From NCBI RefSeq assembly GCF_001544475.1, contig NZ_FCNW02000033.1:1-64000 (forward strand): a stretch of 64,000 bases of DNA. The letters are read 5' to 3'. How positions within the stretch are numbered: the stretch's first letter is position 1; each line of letters begins with the position of its first letter. Shown here one piece after another: positions 17,936 through 26,508 of the stretch. A model generated the notes under the pieces. That model searched no databases, was not told the origin of the DNA, and was given only the letters and a program-made list of their open reading frames with translations. Source of the stretch: Caballeronia humi. Its GTDB lineage: Bacteria; Pseudomonadota; Gammaproteobacteria; Burkholderiales; Burkholderiaceae. A program made the translations under genes and the position numbers.

Positions 17936-19114
17936 ATGTTAAGCGCGCGGCTTCCCGAAGTCGACCAATCCGTTTCGATAGAAACGCTCTTGGGAGTGGC
18001 TGCACAAGCCACTGACATCCTTAACCAGATTCGCGATGCGATGCTGGAACCGTATCCGCGAAAAAGCGCGCCCACTTTTACCAGCGCCCAAGTTGCGTCG
18101 CTTTGCGGACTGGACAAGCAACGTTTCCAGTATCTCACTACGAAAGGCGACCTGCCGCCCGGCACGTCGAAGGGTGCTGGGCGGAGCAAGGAATTCACGC
18201 TTGCCGAGACGCTCACATGGGTCCGAGCGACGTCGGAGCGCGCCCAGCGACCTCAGGGTAAACGCGGACGCATCGTCACCGTCGCCAACTTCAAGGGTGG
18301 CGTCGCGAAGACCACGACGGCCGTGTCGGCTGCGCAGGCGCTCACGCTGCTCGGGCGCAAAGTGCTGGTCATCGATTGCGATCCGCAGGGAACGACCACG
18401 CAACTTTGCGGGTGGGCGCCTGACGCAGAGATATCAGATGACCAGACGCTTCTACCGCTCATCTATGGCGATCAACAGACCTTGCACTACGCCGTGCAGG
18501 AAACTTACTGGCACAACCTGGACCTGATTCCCGCGTCTTCATCGCTATTCGATGCCGAGTTCGAGATCCCCGCGAAGGTGCTGAACGACAGCACCTTTGA
18601 ATTCTGGGAGATCGTGCAGAAGGGACTTACGCCGCTGGCATCGGACTACGACGTCATCGTCATCGACACTCCGCCTGCTCTAAGTTATCTCACTATCAAC
18701 GCTTTGCTGGCATCGGATGCGATTTTGCTCCCCTGCCCTCCTGAAGCGCTGGACTTCGCAAGCTCGACACAGTTCTGGCATTTGTTCGCGGATATCGCAA
18801 AGAAGCTGCCAGGCGTGCTTGAGCAAAAGCGCTTCGACTTCGTGAACGTGATCATGACAAAGGCGAAATCCGACGATGTTTCCCGTGTCGTTCGCGGATG
18901 GCTTCAGAAGGCTTACGGCGATCGCGTGCTGCCATTCGAAATCCCGGAGTCGACGGTCCCGAAGGGCGCGTCCGCGCAACTGTCGACCGTGTATGACCTC
19001 TCGAAACCGGACGGGAGTACGGCGGCGTACAACCGGTTCAAGGAACCACTGGATCGGCTGGCAGAGCATCTGGATGCACAGTTCGTGCGCTCGTGGAACA
19101 AATCGGAGGTTTAA
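17936..19114 (+). CDS. parA: ParA partition ATPase with N-terminal HTH
   Basis: The 392-residue protein has a MerR-like DNA-binding region at about residues 45-100 (FTSAQVASLCGLDKQRFQYL; KEFTLAETLTWV), then the deviant Walker A KGGVAKTTT, CDPQGTTTQLCGW and Walker B VIVIDTPPAL. An N-terminal HTH is the hallmark of large ParAs of P1/F-type and of Burkholderia secondary replicons, which repress their own operon as well as moving DNA. The start is uncertain: ATG 17936, GTG 17921 or TTG 17834 are in frame; the last would read through the hairpin at 17858. The parB gene follows without a gap. Confidence 0.92.
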   Translation: MLSARLPEVDQSVSIETLLGVAAQATDILNQIRDAMLEPYPRKSAPTFTSAQVASLCGLDKQRFQYLTTKGDLPPGTSKGAGRSKEFTLAETLTWVRATSERAQRPQGKRGRIVTVANFKGGVAKTTTAVSAAQALTLLGRKVLVIDCDPQGTTTQLCGWAPDAEISDDQTLLPLIYGDQQTLHYAVQETYWHNLDLIPASSSLFDAEFEIPAKVLNDSTFEFWEIVQKGLTPLASDYDVIVIDTPPALSYLTINALLASDAILLPCPPEALDFASSTQFWHLFADIAKKLPGVLEQKRFDFVNVIMTKAKSDDVSRVVRGWLQKAYGDRVLPFEIPESTVPKGASAQLSTVYDLSKPDGSTAAYNRFKEPLDRLAEHLDAQFVRSWNKSEV

Positions 19115-20086
19115 ATGGGCATCGGGGACAGACTACTTGCGAAAACGGCGAACGTTGGGTCGAAGCCAGCGGATGCGAGCCCGCCCAGGCCGGTGAACCC
19201 GGAACCGAGGACATCGCCGGGTCGATTGATGGACGCGCAGAACCGGATCAACTCGGCGCAAGCGCGAATCAAAGAACTGGAAACGCAACTTGAAGACAAG
19301 GCGGCGCTTGAGGTGGGGCTGGACTCCTTGATCGAAGTCAACGGCAGACGACGCAGACTGACGTCTGAGCAATTCCAGGAATTGAAAAACAACTTGGCGC
19401 AGCACGCACTCGCGACGCCTATCCTCGTCCGAGCCCTCCCCGACGAGCGGTTCGAAATTGTAGCCGGTCACAATCGCGTAGCGGCGTATCGCGAACTCGG
19501 ACGGAAGAGTATCCGCGCCAACATTGCGTCGATCGAGGAAGGCGAAATCGAGTTCGCCGCGTTCTTCTCAAACCTGCTTTCGCCGTCACTCACAGACTTC
19601 GAAAAATACTGGAACTTCAAACGGCTTCAGGAAATTTCCGGACTCTCGCGCACCGAAATATCGGAGAGCGCCGGCCTCAGCAAAAGCCACGTGACACGGA
19701 TTTTTTCGTTCGACGCTCTTCCCGATGCCGCAAAGGCGGCACTTTCGGAGAAGCCCGAGCGACTGGGAAGCAATGCGGCCCAAAAACTCGCGGCACTCGC
19801 CGATGCAGGAAAGACCGAGAAGGTGGTGGAGGCTATTCGCCGGCTCGTAGACGATGAAGGCTTCACTCAGGACCGCGCTGTTGCTTTTGCCACCGAGAAG
19901 CCACGCACAGCGCCTTCATCGCCAACAGTAATCAGGGCAGGGAAGCGAAAGGTTTGCGAGATCTCGACCCGAAATGGCGTCGTGGGTGTTCGATTTTTTG
20001 AAAAGGACGCTGCAGACGCCGATGAATGGGCGCAACGAATCTCCGCCTTCATCAACCAAAGTCTTAGCAAAGATGACAGCGAATGA
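19115..20086 (+). CDS. parB: ParB partition protein
   Basis: The 323-residue protein has a coiled-coil N-terminal segment (MDAQNRINSAQARIKELETQ; about residues 29-48), a ParB N-terminal domain with the CTP-binding-box-like GHNRVAAYRELG (in place of the GERRxRA of chromosomal ParB) and a HTH (GLSRTEISESAGLSKSHVTR). It binds centromere (parS) sites and stimulates ParA. The ATG immediately follows the parA stop, and GGAGG lies inside the end of parA, so translation is coupled. A likely terminator follows at 20234. Confidence 0.93.
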   Translation: MGIGDRLLAKTANVGSKPADASPPRPVNPEPRTSPGRLMDAQNRINSAQARIKELETQLEDKAALEVGLDSLIEVNGRRRRLTSEQFQELKNNLAQHALATPILVRALPDERFEIVAGHNRVAAYRELGRKSIRANIASIEEGEIEFAAFFSNLLSPSLTDFEKYWNFKRLQEISGLSRTEISESAGLSKSHVTRIFSFDALPDAAKAALSEKPERLGSNAAQKLAALADAGKTEKVVEAIRRLVDDEGFTQDRAVAFATEKPRTAPSSPTVIRAGKRKVCEISTRNGVVGVRFFEKDAADADEWAQRISAFINQSLSKDDSE

Positions 20087-20090
20087 GTTT

Positions 20091-20189
20091 CTAGTAGGTT
20101 TTCCCGTTAAATCAACGACTTAGCGAGAACACAAGTAAGTGCTGCCGAAGCTCTAGTAGAGTTTTCTTAAGAATCAACGACTTAGAGAA
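20091..20189. repeat. two imperfect direct repeats, period 62 bp, between parB and rep
   Basis: Copy 1 (from 20091) and copy 2 (from 20153) each begin CTAGTAG, continue with GTTTTC and end AATCAACGACTTAG (20110-20123 and 20172-20185). A related core ATCAACGATTTA occurs past rep at 21762. The placement next to a replication gene suggests initiator-binding sites (iterons) or partition-related sites; two copies make this tentative. Confidence 0.55.
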
Positions 20190-20233
20190 TCACCGTAGAG
20201 GTCAGCTATGTAGATTTTATTGCTTCAGAAAGA

Positions 20234-20265
20234 CAAAAGCCTTCGGCGCCAACCGAAGGCTTTTG
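20234..20265 (+). terminator. hairpin terminator after parAB
   Basis: CAAAAGCCTTCGG and CCGAAGGCTTTTG form a perfect 13-bp stem around a 6-base loop. The AAAA/TTTT flanks are part of the stem, so it could work in both directions. It separates parAB from rep and implies rep has its own promoter in 20266-20389. Confidence 0.75.
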
Positions 20266-20389
20266 AATATCGGGCTTAACTGTCGTTCGCCCGTTACGCT
20301 TCCCGACGCCAATCGGGTCACGAGTGCACACCTCGAAGTGTAGCGAATAGCGTTCGCCAGTCAAGCGTTTGTCTTCCATTTTTTCAGAA

Positions 20390-21646
20390 ATGGACGTACT
20401 GGACATGCTTATCGCGCAACTTCCCGTTGCTGGCGAGGAAAACTGTCGTCTCCTCGCTTCAACATCCGTCGGTTCGAATGAAGATCGAGCAGCAATCGAA
20501 GAATATGCTTGCGACCGATCGAACTTGCCGTGGATCATTTTTCGCGCCGCCCATCGCGCCAACCACGTCGAAGCGCTCCCTTCACGCTCGCGAGCGCTAC
20601 TCGCCGCCCTCGCTCGCACTGTGGATGCCAACCGCCCCTATGCGGCCATTTTCGCTCGACGCGAGTTGCTGACCGGTCGAGCGCTTCAATCGATGCGCAC
20701 GTTCTATAGAAGCCTCGACGATCTCGAAGCTGAAGGATTCATCGTCCGTCCGCCTCAGAAGCGGTATGGCAATGCAGGGCTCTTCGGGCGCGCATATCTT
20801 CATCTCACTGATAAAGCCGCCGCTCTTCTTGGTCTCGTTGATGACCATGGAGCGGAATCGCCACCGCAAGATACACAGGCCTTCCGCAACGTTGCCGAAA
20901 CCGAAACATCTTTTTCGCCCGCGACTCCGTGTGTCACCGTGGCAGACGGACCTATATATAAGGATCTATACCCTAAGACTCAAAAGAGACAATCGGCGCG
21001 ACTACCCGAGGACCTTCAGCGCTTACTGAGCCTGGGTTTTCATGAGTTTTTGATTTTCAAACTGATGCGTGAAGCAAAACAAAGTCTCAAGCGACTTTCC
21101 GAAGTCGTCGAGGCCACTTGGGAGCACTTGAAGCACGCGAAGTGCCCAATCAACTACCTCCGGGCGCTACTGCGGTCCCCAGTGGATTTCGCACATCAAC
21201 TTCGCGCCAAGCACGCTGCGCGTGTTGAAGCCGAAACGATACGGAGAAGGGCACACGAAATAGATGCAATTCTCAAGCAGCATGCCGGTGAGACATTCTT
21301 CGATCTTTCTACCGATCGACGTTTCGATTTGTCCGCCGATGTATCGGAAATCATTGTGCGACACCATGCCGAACCGTCACCGCGCGTGCGCGTCGCAAAT
21401 TGGGCTGAGGACTTTGTCGTAGCGATCGAAGAAGGGCGTATCGTTCGTGCGACGCCAGAGCGGACATTCGCGTTTGCAGCGAAGCTTGGGCAAAGTATTT
21501 CGTCCGCCAATCTCGATCATGCCTCGATGAGTGCACGACAAAAGCCCGTGCGCACGTCCGTTATCGACCAGCGTCTCAACGAGATGAAACGTCTGTTGCG
21601 GAAAAGTTGCGCAGGTGTAGTTGCAACCGGCAGTGCTATTGGGTGA
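20390..21646 (+). CDS. replication initiator-like protein of a secondary replicon
   Basis: The 418-residue protein has a winged-helix-like segment at about residues 85-150 (ARRELLTGRALQSMRTFYRS; DDLEAEGFIV) and a long basic helical C-terminal half. No nuclease or ATPase motif is visible. Position directly behind parAB, on the same strand, is that of the initiator genes of Burkholderia secondary chromosomes and megaplasmids, so a Rep function is inferred from context and the HTH. ATG at 20390 was chosen, with TTG at 20369 possible; neither has a good ribosome site. The last residues and 21647-21953 may include origin DNA. Confidence 0.7.
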   Translation: MDVLDMLIAQLPVAGEENCRLLASTSVGSNEDRAAIEEYACDRSNLPWIIFRAAHRANHVEALPSRSRALLAALARTVDANRPYAAIFARRELLTGRALQSMRTFYRSLDDLEAEGFIVRPPQKRYGNAGLFGRAYLHLTDKAAALLGLVDDHGAESPPQDTQAFRNVAETETSFSPATPCVTVADGPIYKDLYPKTQKRQSARLPEDLQRLLSLGFHEFLIFKLMREAKQSLKRLSEVVEATWEHLKHAKCPINYLRALLRSPVDFAHQLRAKHAARVEAETIRRRAHEIDAILKQHAGETFFDLSTDRRFDLSADVSEIIVRHHAEPSPRVRVANWAEDFVVAIEEGRIVRATPERTFAFAAKLGQSISSANLDHASMSARQKPVRTSVIDQRLNEMKRLLRKSCAGVVATGSAIG

Positions 21647-21755
21647 GGATTCGAATTGGCCGGTTTCTTTTTACAGCCGTGTTTTCCGGATGTGATTCGC
21701 GCTGATGTCATGGCTCATCAAGGCTTCGTGCCGCACAAGGGATGAACAAAATCCT

Positions 21756-21778
21756 TTGCATATCAACGATTTATGCAA
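21756..21778. repeat. inverted repeat downstream of rep
   Basis: TTGCATA and TATGCAA form a perfect 7-bp inverted repeat separated by 9 bases (TCAACGATT). The spacer overlaps the third copy of the ATCAACGA core seen between parB and rep. It lies in the AT-richest part of the 21647-21953 gap, so origin or partition-site function is possible. Confidence 0.4.
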
Positions 21779-21817
21779 CTAACCGTTTACTGCACCACGG
21801 GTTCAGAAAACACTTAA

Positions 21818-21943
21818 ATGACTACGCCTATCTTCATTCGCGTGGACGACGCAGCGGCAGCAGGAAGGCTAAAAAAAGGCCTCTGCCCGCCAAAACAATG
21901 CGACCTCCGACCGCACGCGATCTACATCGGCGTCTCGAACTAA
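21818..21943 (+). CDS. 41-residue small ORF ahead of a GST gene
   Basis: The frame ATG 21818 to TAA 21943 encodes MTTPIFIRVDDAAAAGRLKK followed by a segment with two Cys (GLCPPKQCDLRPH) and the end AIYIGVSN. Codon choice is fairly normal for the region. It lies 10 bases before the GST start and on the same strand, so it could be a leader peptide, a small protein or the 3' remnant of a lost gene. There is no good ribosome site. No family recognised. Confidence 0.3.
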   Translation: MTTPIFIRVDDAAAAGRLKKGLCPPKQCDLRPHAIYIGVSN

Positions 21944-21953
21944 GGATTACCGA

Positions 21954-22640
21954 ATGATCAAGTTCTACTACCATCCTTCGCCGAATCCTGCGAAGGTAGC
22001 TTTGATGCTCGAAGAAACGGGAATCCCGTACGAATTGGTACCTGTCGACACTCGCAAAGGCGATCAGCACGCGCCTGCATTCACAGCGATCAACCCTAAC
22101 GCAAAGACCCCAGCGCTGGTCGATGACGATGCCATCGTTTTCGACAGCAACGCGATCCTCCTGTACCTCGCAGAAAAGACAAGCCGCTTCGTCCCACCGA
22201 ACACGCCCGCCAACCGGGCCCAAATGTACTCGTGGCTTATGTTCGTCGCGACTGGCATCGGCCCGTACTCCGGCCAGGCGGTCCACTTCAAACATTTCGC
22301 CCCCGCCCCGAAGGACTACGCCGTCAACAGATACGACTTCGAAGCCTGGCGCCACTGGAACATCATCAACGCTAGGCTCGCCGCGAACCGCTATATGCTT
22401 GGCGAGGAATATACGATCGTCGATATGGCCGTGTGGGGCTGGGCGCGCGCCCTGCCGTTTGCGCTAGGTGCCGACGCCTGGGACAAATTGCCACACGTCA
22501 AACGTCTGTTCGACGAAATCAACGCGCGCCCAGCCGCCGGGCGCGTCGACGCGCTGCGCAGTGCCCATCAGTTCAAAACCGAAATGGACGACGACGCCCG
22601 CCGCGCGATGTTCCCCCAAAACGCGCGTTTGGAAGCGTGA
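21954..22640 (+). CDS. glutathione S-transferase family protein
   Basis: The 228-residue protein has a thioredoxin-like N-terminal domain (FYYHPSPNPAKVALMLEE; the NPAKV segment is the glutathione-binding start of bacterial YghU/YfcG-like GSTs), the cis-Pro motif AKTPALVDD, then DSNAILLYLAEK and an all-helical C-terminal domain ending EYTIVDMAVWGWAR. It is cytoplasmic and acts as a glutathione transferase or disulfide reductase; the natural substrate is unknown. AAGGAT precedes the ATG. It resembles the GST encoded at 25804-26508. Confidence 0.9.
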   Translation: MIKFYYHPSPNPAKVALMLEETGIPYELVPVDTRKGDQHAPAFTAINPNAKTPALVDDDAIVFDSNAILLYLAEKTSRFVPPNTPANRAQMYSWLMFVATGIGPYSGQAVHFKHFAPAPKDYAVNRYDFEAWRHWNIINARLAANRYMLGEEYTIVDMAVWGWARALPFALGADAWDKLPHVKRLFDEINARPAAGRVDALRSAHQFKTEMDDDARRAMFPQNARLEA

Positions 22641-22732
22641 GGGAACGCGTCAAAGGGCGTAGTCTCCACAGACCGGCGCCCTATCCGCCCACGCGCAATC
22701 CCGTTGATCCACAGTCGCTGATTAAATTTCTA

Positions 22733-22762
22733 TTGCTGCGACGCAACAAGCGCGGGTATAAT
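22733..22762 (+). promoter_or_regulatory. predicted sigma-70 promoter of rpoD
   Basis: TTGCTG (22733-22738) and a consensus TATAAT (22757-22762) are spaced by 18 bases, about 195 bases before the rpoD start. The leader between holds a GC-rich hairpin (GGCCCGC ... GCGGGCC near 22800-22822). No other gene lies between, so a long 5' leader on rpoD is implied. Confidence 0.6.
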
Positions 22763-22956
22763 CTAAGGTTGCGCGATTTGCGCACAGTTCCAAACCGGCC
22801 CGCCCGTTATGCGCGGGCCGCGTTCTTTGCTCGTAGCGATCTTACAGGTCGTGGGATCGTGGAACTCTCAGGCCGCGAATGTCCGCGGCGCGAGAGACGG
22901 CGATACCTGTAGCCACTGGTCCCGCCATCGCCGAGCAAGCCTGTCGAGGAGAATGT

Positions 22957-24969
22957 ATGGCAAGTTTTGATCGGGAAGATTCAGGGTCGGAAACGACCGT
23001 ATCCGCACGGAAGACAACGGCCCGGCGCGCAGGCAAAGGCAAGGCAGCCGCCGCCTTGCTACCGTTGGACGCCGCATCGACGGCGTTGCAGGACGAAGAG
23101 CGGCAGCGTCAGATGCGCGCCCTCATCCAGTTGGGCAAGGAGCGCGGTTACCTGACCCACGCGGAAATCAACGATCACCTGCCCGACAACTTCGCGCAAA
23201 CCGCCGCGATCGAAACCATTGTCAGCACGTTTAATGACATGGGCGTGGCGGTCTATGAGCAGGCGCCCGACGCCGAAACGCTGCTGCTCAATGACGCCGC
23301 GCCGGCCGCCGTGTCCGACGACCAGGCCGACGAGGAAGCGGAAGTCGCGCTGTCGACCGTCGATTCCGAGTTCGGCCGCACGACCGACCCCGTGCGCATG
23401 TACATGCGCGAAATGGGTGCGACCGAACTGCTGACACGCGCGGGCGAAATAGCGATTGCGAAGCGCATCGAGGATGGTCTGCACGAGATGATTCAGGCGA
23501 TCGCGGCATGTCCGGCCACCGTCTCGACGATTCTCGCGAGCGCGGCGCAAGTTGAATCGGGCGAGCTTCGCATCGACGAACTCGTCGACGGGTTGAACGA
23601 AGACGGCGAGGAAGAAGAACTGTCGGCATCGGATACGACGGCTACGACCGAGATCGATACCGCCGATACATCCGACTCCGACGACTCCGACAGCGACGAC
23701 GACAGCGACCTCGAAGCCGTCGATTCGAACAAGGCCAACGAAGCGCGTCTGAAGCAACTCGCGAGCGACAGTCTCGCGATCTTCGCGCGCGTTCGTGAAC
23801 TGTTCGAACAGATGCCGCGCAGCCGCGCCACCGACGAAAAGGGCGCCGCCGCCTTCGCTCGTGTGCGTGAAGAGATCCAGCGCGAACTGGTGCCGATTCG
23901 CTTTACGGCTCGCACGATCGACCGTCTCTGCGCCGATGTGCAGCAGCAGGTCGCGCAGGTGCGCGCGGTCGAGCGTCGCATTCTGCAGATTGCCGTCGAC
24001 CGGTGCGGCATGCCGCGCGACAAGTTCGTCGAGTCGTTCCCCGGCCACGAAACTGATCTCGGCTGGACGGCGAAGACCGCGTCGGCATCGTCGTCGCGTG
24101 AATTTGGCGCGGCGCTCGAACGCAGCTTGCCCGCGATTCAGGCCGAACAGCAGAAGCTGATCGACATCGAAGCGAGCGTCGCGCTGCCGCTCCAGCAGTT
24201 GAAGAAGATCAACCGCCAGATGACGGCCGCCGAGGCGAAGATGCGTCAGGCGAAGCGCGAGATGATCGAAGCGAACCTGCGTCTCGTGATCTCGATCGCG
24301 AAGAAATACGTGAACCGTGGCATGCAGTTCCTCGACCTGATTCAGGAAGGCAACATCGGCCTGATGAAGGCGGTCGACAAGTTCGAATACCGGCGAGGCT
24401 GGAAGTTCTCGACCTATGCGACGTGGTGGGTGCGCCAGGCCGTGACGCGTTCGCTCGCCGATCAGGCGCGCACGATCCGCGTTCCGGTGCACATGATCGA
24501 AACGATCAACAAGCTGAACCGCATCTCGCGCGAAATCCTGCAGCAGACCGGGCAGGAAGCGCATCCGGCGGTGTTGGCCGAGCGCATGGAGATGCCGGAA
24601 GAAAAGATCCGCGGCATTCTTAAGATCGCGAAGCAGCCGGTTTCGCTCGAAACGCCGGTCGGTGAAGATGCCGATGCGACGCTCGGTGACATGATCGAAG
24701 ACTCGAGCGCGGCATCCCCGGCGGATGCCGCCGTGCACGCCAACATGCGCGCCGCGATCGACGATGCGCTTAACGCCCTCTCGCCGCGCGAGGCGAAAGT
24801 GTTGCGCATGCGCTTCGGCATCGATACGGCGTCGGATTACACGCTCGAAGAGCTCGGCAAGCAATTTGACGTGACGCGCGAGCGGATTCGCCAGATCGAA
24901 AGCAAGGCGATGCGCAAGCTCATGCATCCGAGCCGCGCCGACAAGCTTCGGCCGTTCCTCGATCGTTGA
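22957..24969 (+). CDS. rpoD: RNA polymerase primary-type sigma factor RpoD (paralogue)
   Basis: The 670-residue protein has all sigma-70 group 1 regions: region 1.1 ([18 protein letters not shown]), 1.2 ([11 protein letters not shown]), the non-conserved region with a very acidic Asp/Ser stretch at about residues 225-250, region 2 ([32 protein letters not shown]), 3 and 4 ([17 protein letters not shown]), ending FLDR. GAGGAG precedes ATG 22957; the frame extends upstream to 22879 without support. Burkholderia genomes often carry a second rpoD beside the housekeeping one, which normally lies with rpsU-dnaG. Here those partners are absent, so this is probably the extra copy. Confidence 0.93.
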   Translation: MASFDREDSGSETTVSARKTTARRAGKGKAAAALLPLDAASTALQDEERQRQMRALIQLGKERGYLTHAEINDHLPDNFAQTAAIETIVSTFNDMGVAVYEQAPDAETLLLNDAAPAAVSDDQADEEAEVALSTVDSEFGRTTDPVRMYMREMGATELLTRAGEIAIAKRIEDGLHEMIQAIAACPATVSTILASAAQVESGELRIDELVDGLNEDGEEEELSASDTTATTEIDTADTSDSDDSDSDDDSDLEAVDSNKANEARLKQLASDSLAIFARVRELFEQMPRSRATDEKGAAAFARVREEIQRELVPIRFTARTIDRLCADVQQQVAQVRAVERRILQIAVDRCGMPRDKFVESFPGHETDLGWTAKTASASSSREFGAALERSLPAIQAEQQKLIDIEASVALPLQQLKKINRQMTAAEAKMRQAKREMIEANLRLVISIAKKYVNRGMQFLDLIQEGNIGLMKAVDKFEYRRGWKFSTYATWWVRQAVTRSLADQARTIRVPVHMIETINKLNRISREILQQTGQEAHPAVLAERMEMPEEKIRGILKIAKQPVSLETPVGEDADATLGDMIEDSSAASPADAAVHANMRAAIDDALNALSPREAKVLRMRFGIDTASDYTLEELGKQFDVTRERIRQIESKAMRKLMHPSRADKLRPFLDR

Positions 24970-25004
24970 GATTGCGGGGCGCGATCAAGCGCTCTGTCAG
25001 ATGT

Positions 25005-25035
25005 AAAAAGCGGCCAGCTTGGCCGCTTTTTTTTT
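25005..25035 (+). terminator. Rho-independent terminator of rpoD
   Basis: AAAAAGCGGCCA and TGGCCGCTTTTT pair almost perfectly over 12 bp with a tiny loop, followed by further T. It begins 35 bases after the rpoD stop. Confidence 0.9.
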
Positions 25036-25067
25036 GCAGTAGAGACTCTCGTTAGCTCAAAACACCG

Positions 25068-25427
25068 CTACCGCTGCGCACTATTTTCGGGATCGATCGA
25101 TACAGCGGGCGACGTCGAGCACGCCTCAAGCGCCGTGATCGCTTTTTTCGCGAGCGTCATCGTTTCGTCGCAGGCGGGGCGGTCTCTGAAGATCGCGCAG
25201 CCGCCTCCCGCTTCCACCTTCGACAACGCCCGTTTCACCCGTGCCAGCGCAAACTCCGCCGAGCCAGCGTCGGCGATGAGCGCCGCCACGTTGAACACGC
25301 TCCCCGATGCCGTCTCTACCCAGTTCGGACACGCGGGACCGGCCTGGGCCAGCGTCGAGAGGAGCAGGGCGATGCCGCCGACGAGCCATAGCCAGGGGTA
25401 CCGCGAATCGGGTGAGAAGGGTTTCAT
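25068..25427 (-). CDS. small exported protein of unknown function
   Basis: The 119-residue product has a signal peptide (WLWLVGGIALLLSTLAQA) and a mature part with four or more Cys (ACPNW, GGCAIF, RPACDE, EACST), suggesting a small disulfide-bonded periplasmic protein. MKPFSP at 25427 is taken as the start; an alternative ATG lies three codons upstream at 25436. No Shine-Dalgarno is strong. It is convergent with rpoD. Confidence 0.6.
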   Translation of the reverse strand: MKPFSPDSRYPWLWLVGGIALLLSTLAQAGPACPNWVETASGSVFNVAALIADAGSAEFALARVKRALSKVEAGGGCAIFRDRPACDETMTLAKKAITALEACSTSPAVSIDPENSAQR

Positions 25428-25499
25428 GATGATCATCCGCTACACGAGCGATCGGCTCGATCGCTGAGCGAGTCGCCGATCTGTAAGCGCCTACTAAAA

Positions 25500-25534
25500 T
25501 TGTCCACAGCTTTTGTTGAGAAGTTTGTGGATAT
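25500..25534. promoter_or_regulatory. pair of DnaA-box-like sequences in opposite orientation
   Basis: TTGTCCACA (25500-25508) and TGTGGATAT (25526-25534) each differ by one base from the DnaA box TTATCCACA or its complement and face each other across 17 bases. They lie about 4 kb from rep. Binding is unproven, and short near-matches occur by chance. Confidence 0.35.
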
Positions 25535-25661
25535 CCTGCCTGAATCGTCGATAAAGCACTGACGCGAAAGGAAAATCATCGCACGAACGATCGGGTGGCA
25601 ATAGGAGGGCAACAGGCATCAAGCCGCCGGCCACGACGCTGTCGAACCACGGTAGCGAAAC

Positions 25662-25752
25662 AAAAAAAAGGCGGCAAGCACCGGCGGAAATCGGCGGTTG
25701 AGAACTTGCTGGCACGCAAACCCGAGTCGGACTCGGGGCCAGAAAGCCGCCA
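25662..25752 (-). ncRNA. structured RNA candidate ending in a terminator
   Basis: Read on the minus strand, GGCGGC (25751-25746) pairs with GCCGCC (25675-25670) and is followed by eight T (25669-25662). Enclosed are CCCGAGTC/GACTCGGG (25721-25737, a perfect 8-bp hairpin with a one-base centre), CTGGC/GCCAG around it, and GCAAG/CTTGC. The element lies downstream of the GST gene at 25804. It may be only that gene's terminator, a 3'-UTR-derived sRNA or a separate RNA. The weak open frame on the same strand (25494-25790) is not protein-like. Confidence 0.5.
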
Positions 25753-25803
25753 CTGCGACAACTGATTACGCAACGGCGGAATCGGCCCACCGAACGCGCG
25801 TCC

Positions 25804-26508
25804 TCACCCTCGCTTCGGAATATCCAACGCCCTCACCACAGTTGGACGCGTCAAAAACGCGTCCAACACACGCGCGACGTTCGGAAACCGCTCGAACGCC
25901 ACGATTTCGCGCGCTTCGTAAAACCCCACGAGATTGCGCACCCACGGAAACACGGCCATATCGGCGACGGTGTAATCATTCCCCATGATCCACGCGCGAT
26001 CCGCAAGTCGCGTCTCAAGCACGCCCAGCAGCCGCTTCGTCTCCGCGACATACCGATCGCGCGGGCGCTTGTCCTCGTATTCCTTCCCTGCGAACTTGTG
26101 GAAGAACCCCAACTGCCCGAACATCGGCCCGACGCCGCCCATCTGGAACATCAGCCACTGGATTGCTTCATAGCGCTCGGCAGGGTCGTGCGGCATAAAC
26201 TTGCCAGTCTTGTCGGCGAGATAAATCAGGATCGCGCCCGATTCGAACAACGCCAGCGGCTTGCCGCCGGGACCGTCGGGATCGATGATCGCGGGAATCT
26301 TGTTGTTCGGACTCACCGACAGAAACTCGGGTGTCATCTGGTCGTTCGTGTCGAAGCGCACGAGATGCGGCTCGTAGGGGAGGCCGGTCTCCTCCAACAT
26401 CGTCGATACCTTGACACCGTTGGGCGTCGGCAGCGAATAGAGTTGCAGCCGCTCAGGGTGCTCGGCGGGCCATTTCTTCGTAACGAGGAAGGCGGAAAGA
26501 TCGTTCAT
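25804..26508 (-). CDS. glutathione S-transferase, YghU/YfcG (nu) type
   Basis: The 234-residue protein begins with an N-terminal extension, then LQLYSLPTPNGVKVSTMLEE, the signature of nu-class GSTs such as E. coli YghU, in which TPNG and a following Asn/Thr bind glutathione. FESGAILIYLADKTGKFMP and DYTVADMAVFPWVRN mark the two domains. Nu-class enzymes have strong disulfide-bond reductase activity towards small thiol-disulfides. AGGA precedes ATG 26508; the frame runs on to 27006 but this part is unsupported. A structured RNA or terminator lies just downstream. Confidence 0.9.
   Translation of the reverse strand: MNDLSAFLVTKKWPAEHPERLQLYSLPTPNGVKVSTMLEETGLPYEPHLVRFDTNDQMTPEFLSVSPNNKIPAIIDPDGPGGKPLALFESGAILIYLADKTGKFMPHDPAERYEAIQWLMFQMGGVGPMFGQLGFFHKFAGKEYEDKRPRDRYVAETKRLLGVLETRLADRAWIMGNDYTVADMAVFPWVRNLVGFYEAREIVAFERFPNVARVLDAFLTRPTVVRALDIPKRG

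Noticed and set aside
25494-25790. 98-codon minus-strand frame between rpoD and the GST gene
   Set aside because: Composition is Cys/Arg/Ser-rich and it lies across the structured-RNA element; it has no ribosome site and looks non-coding.
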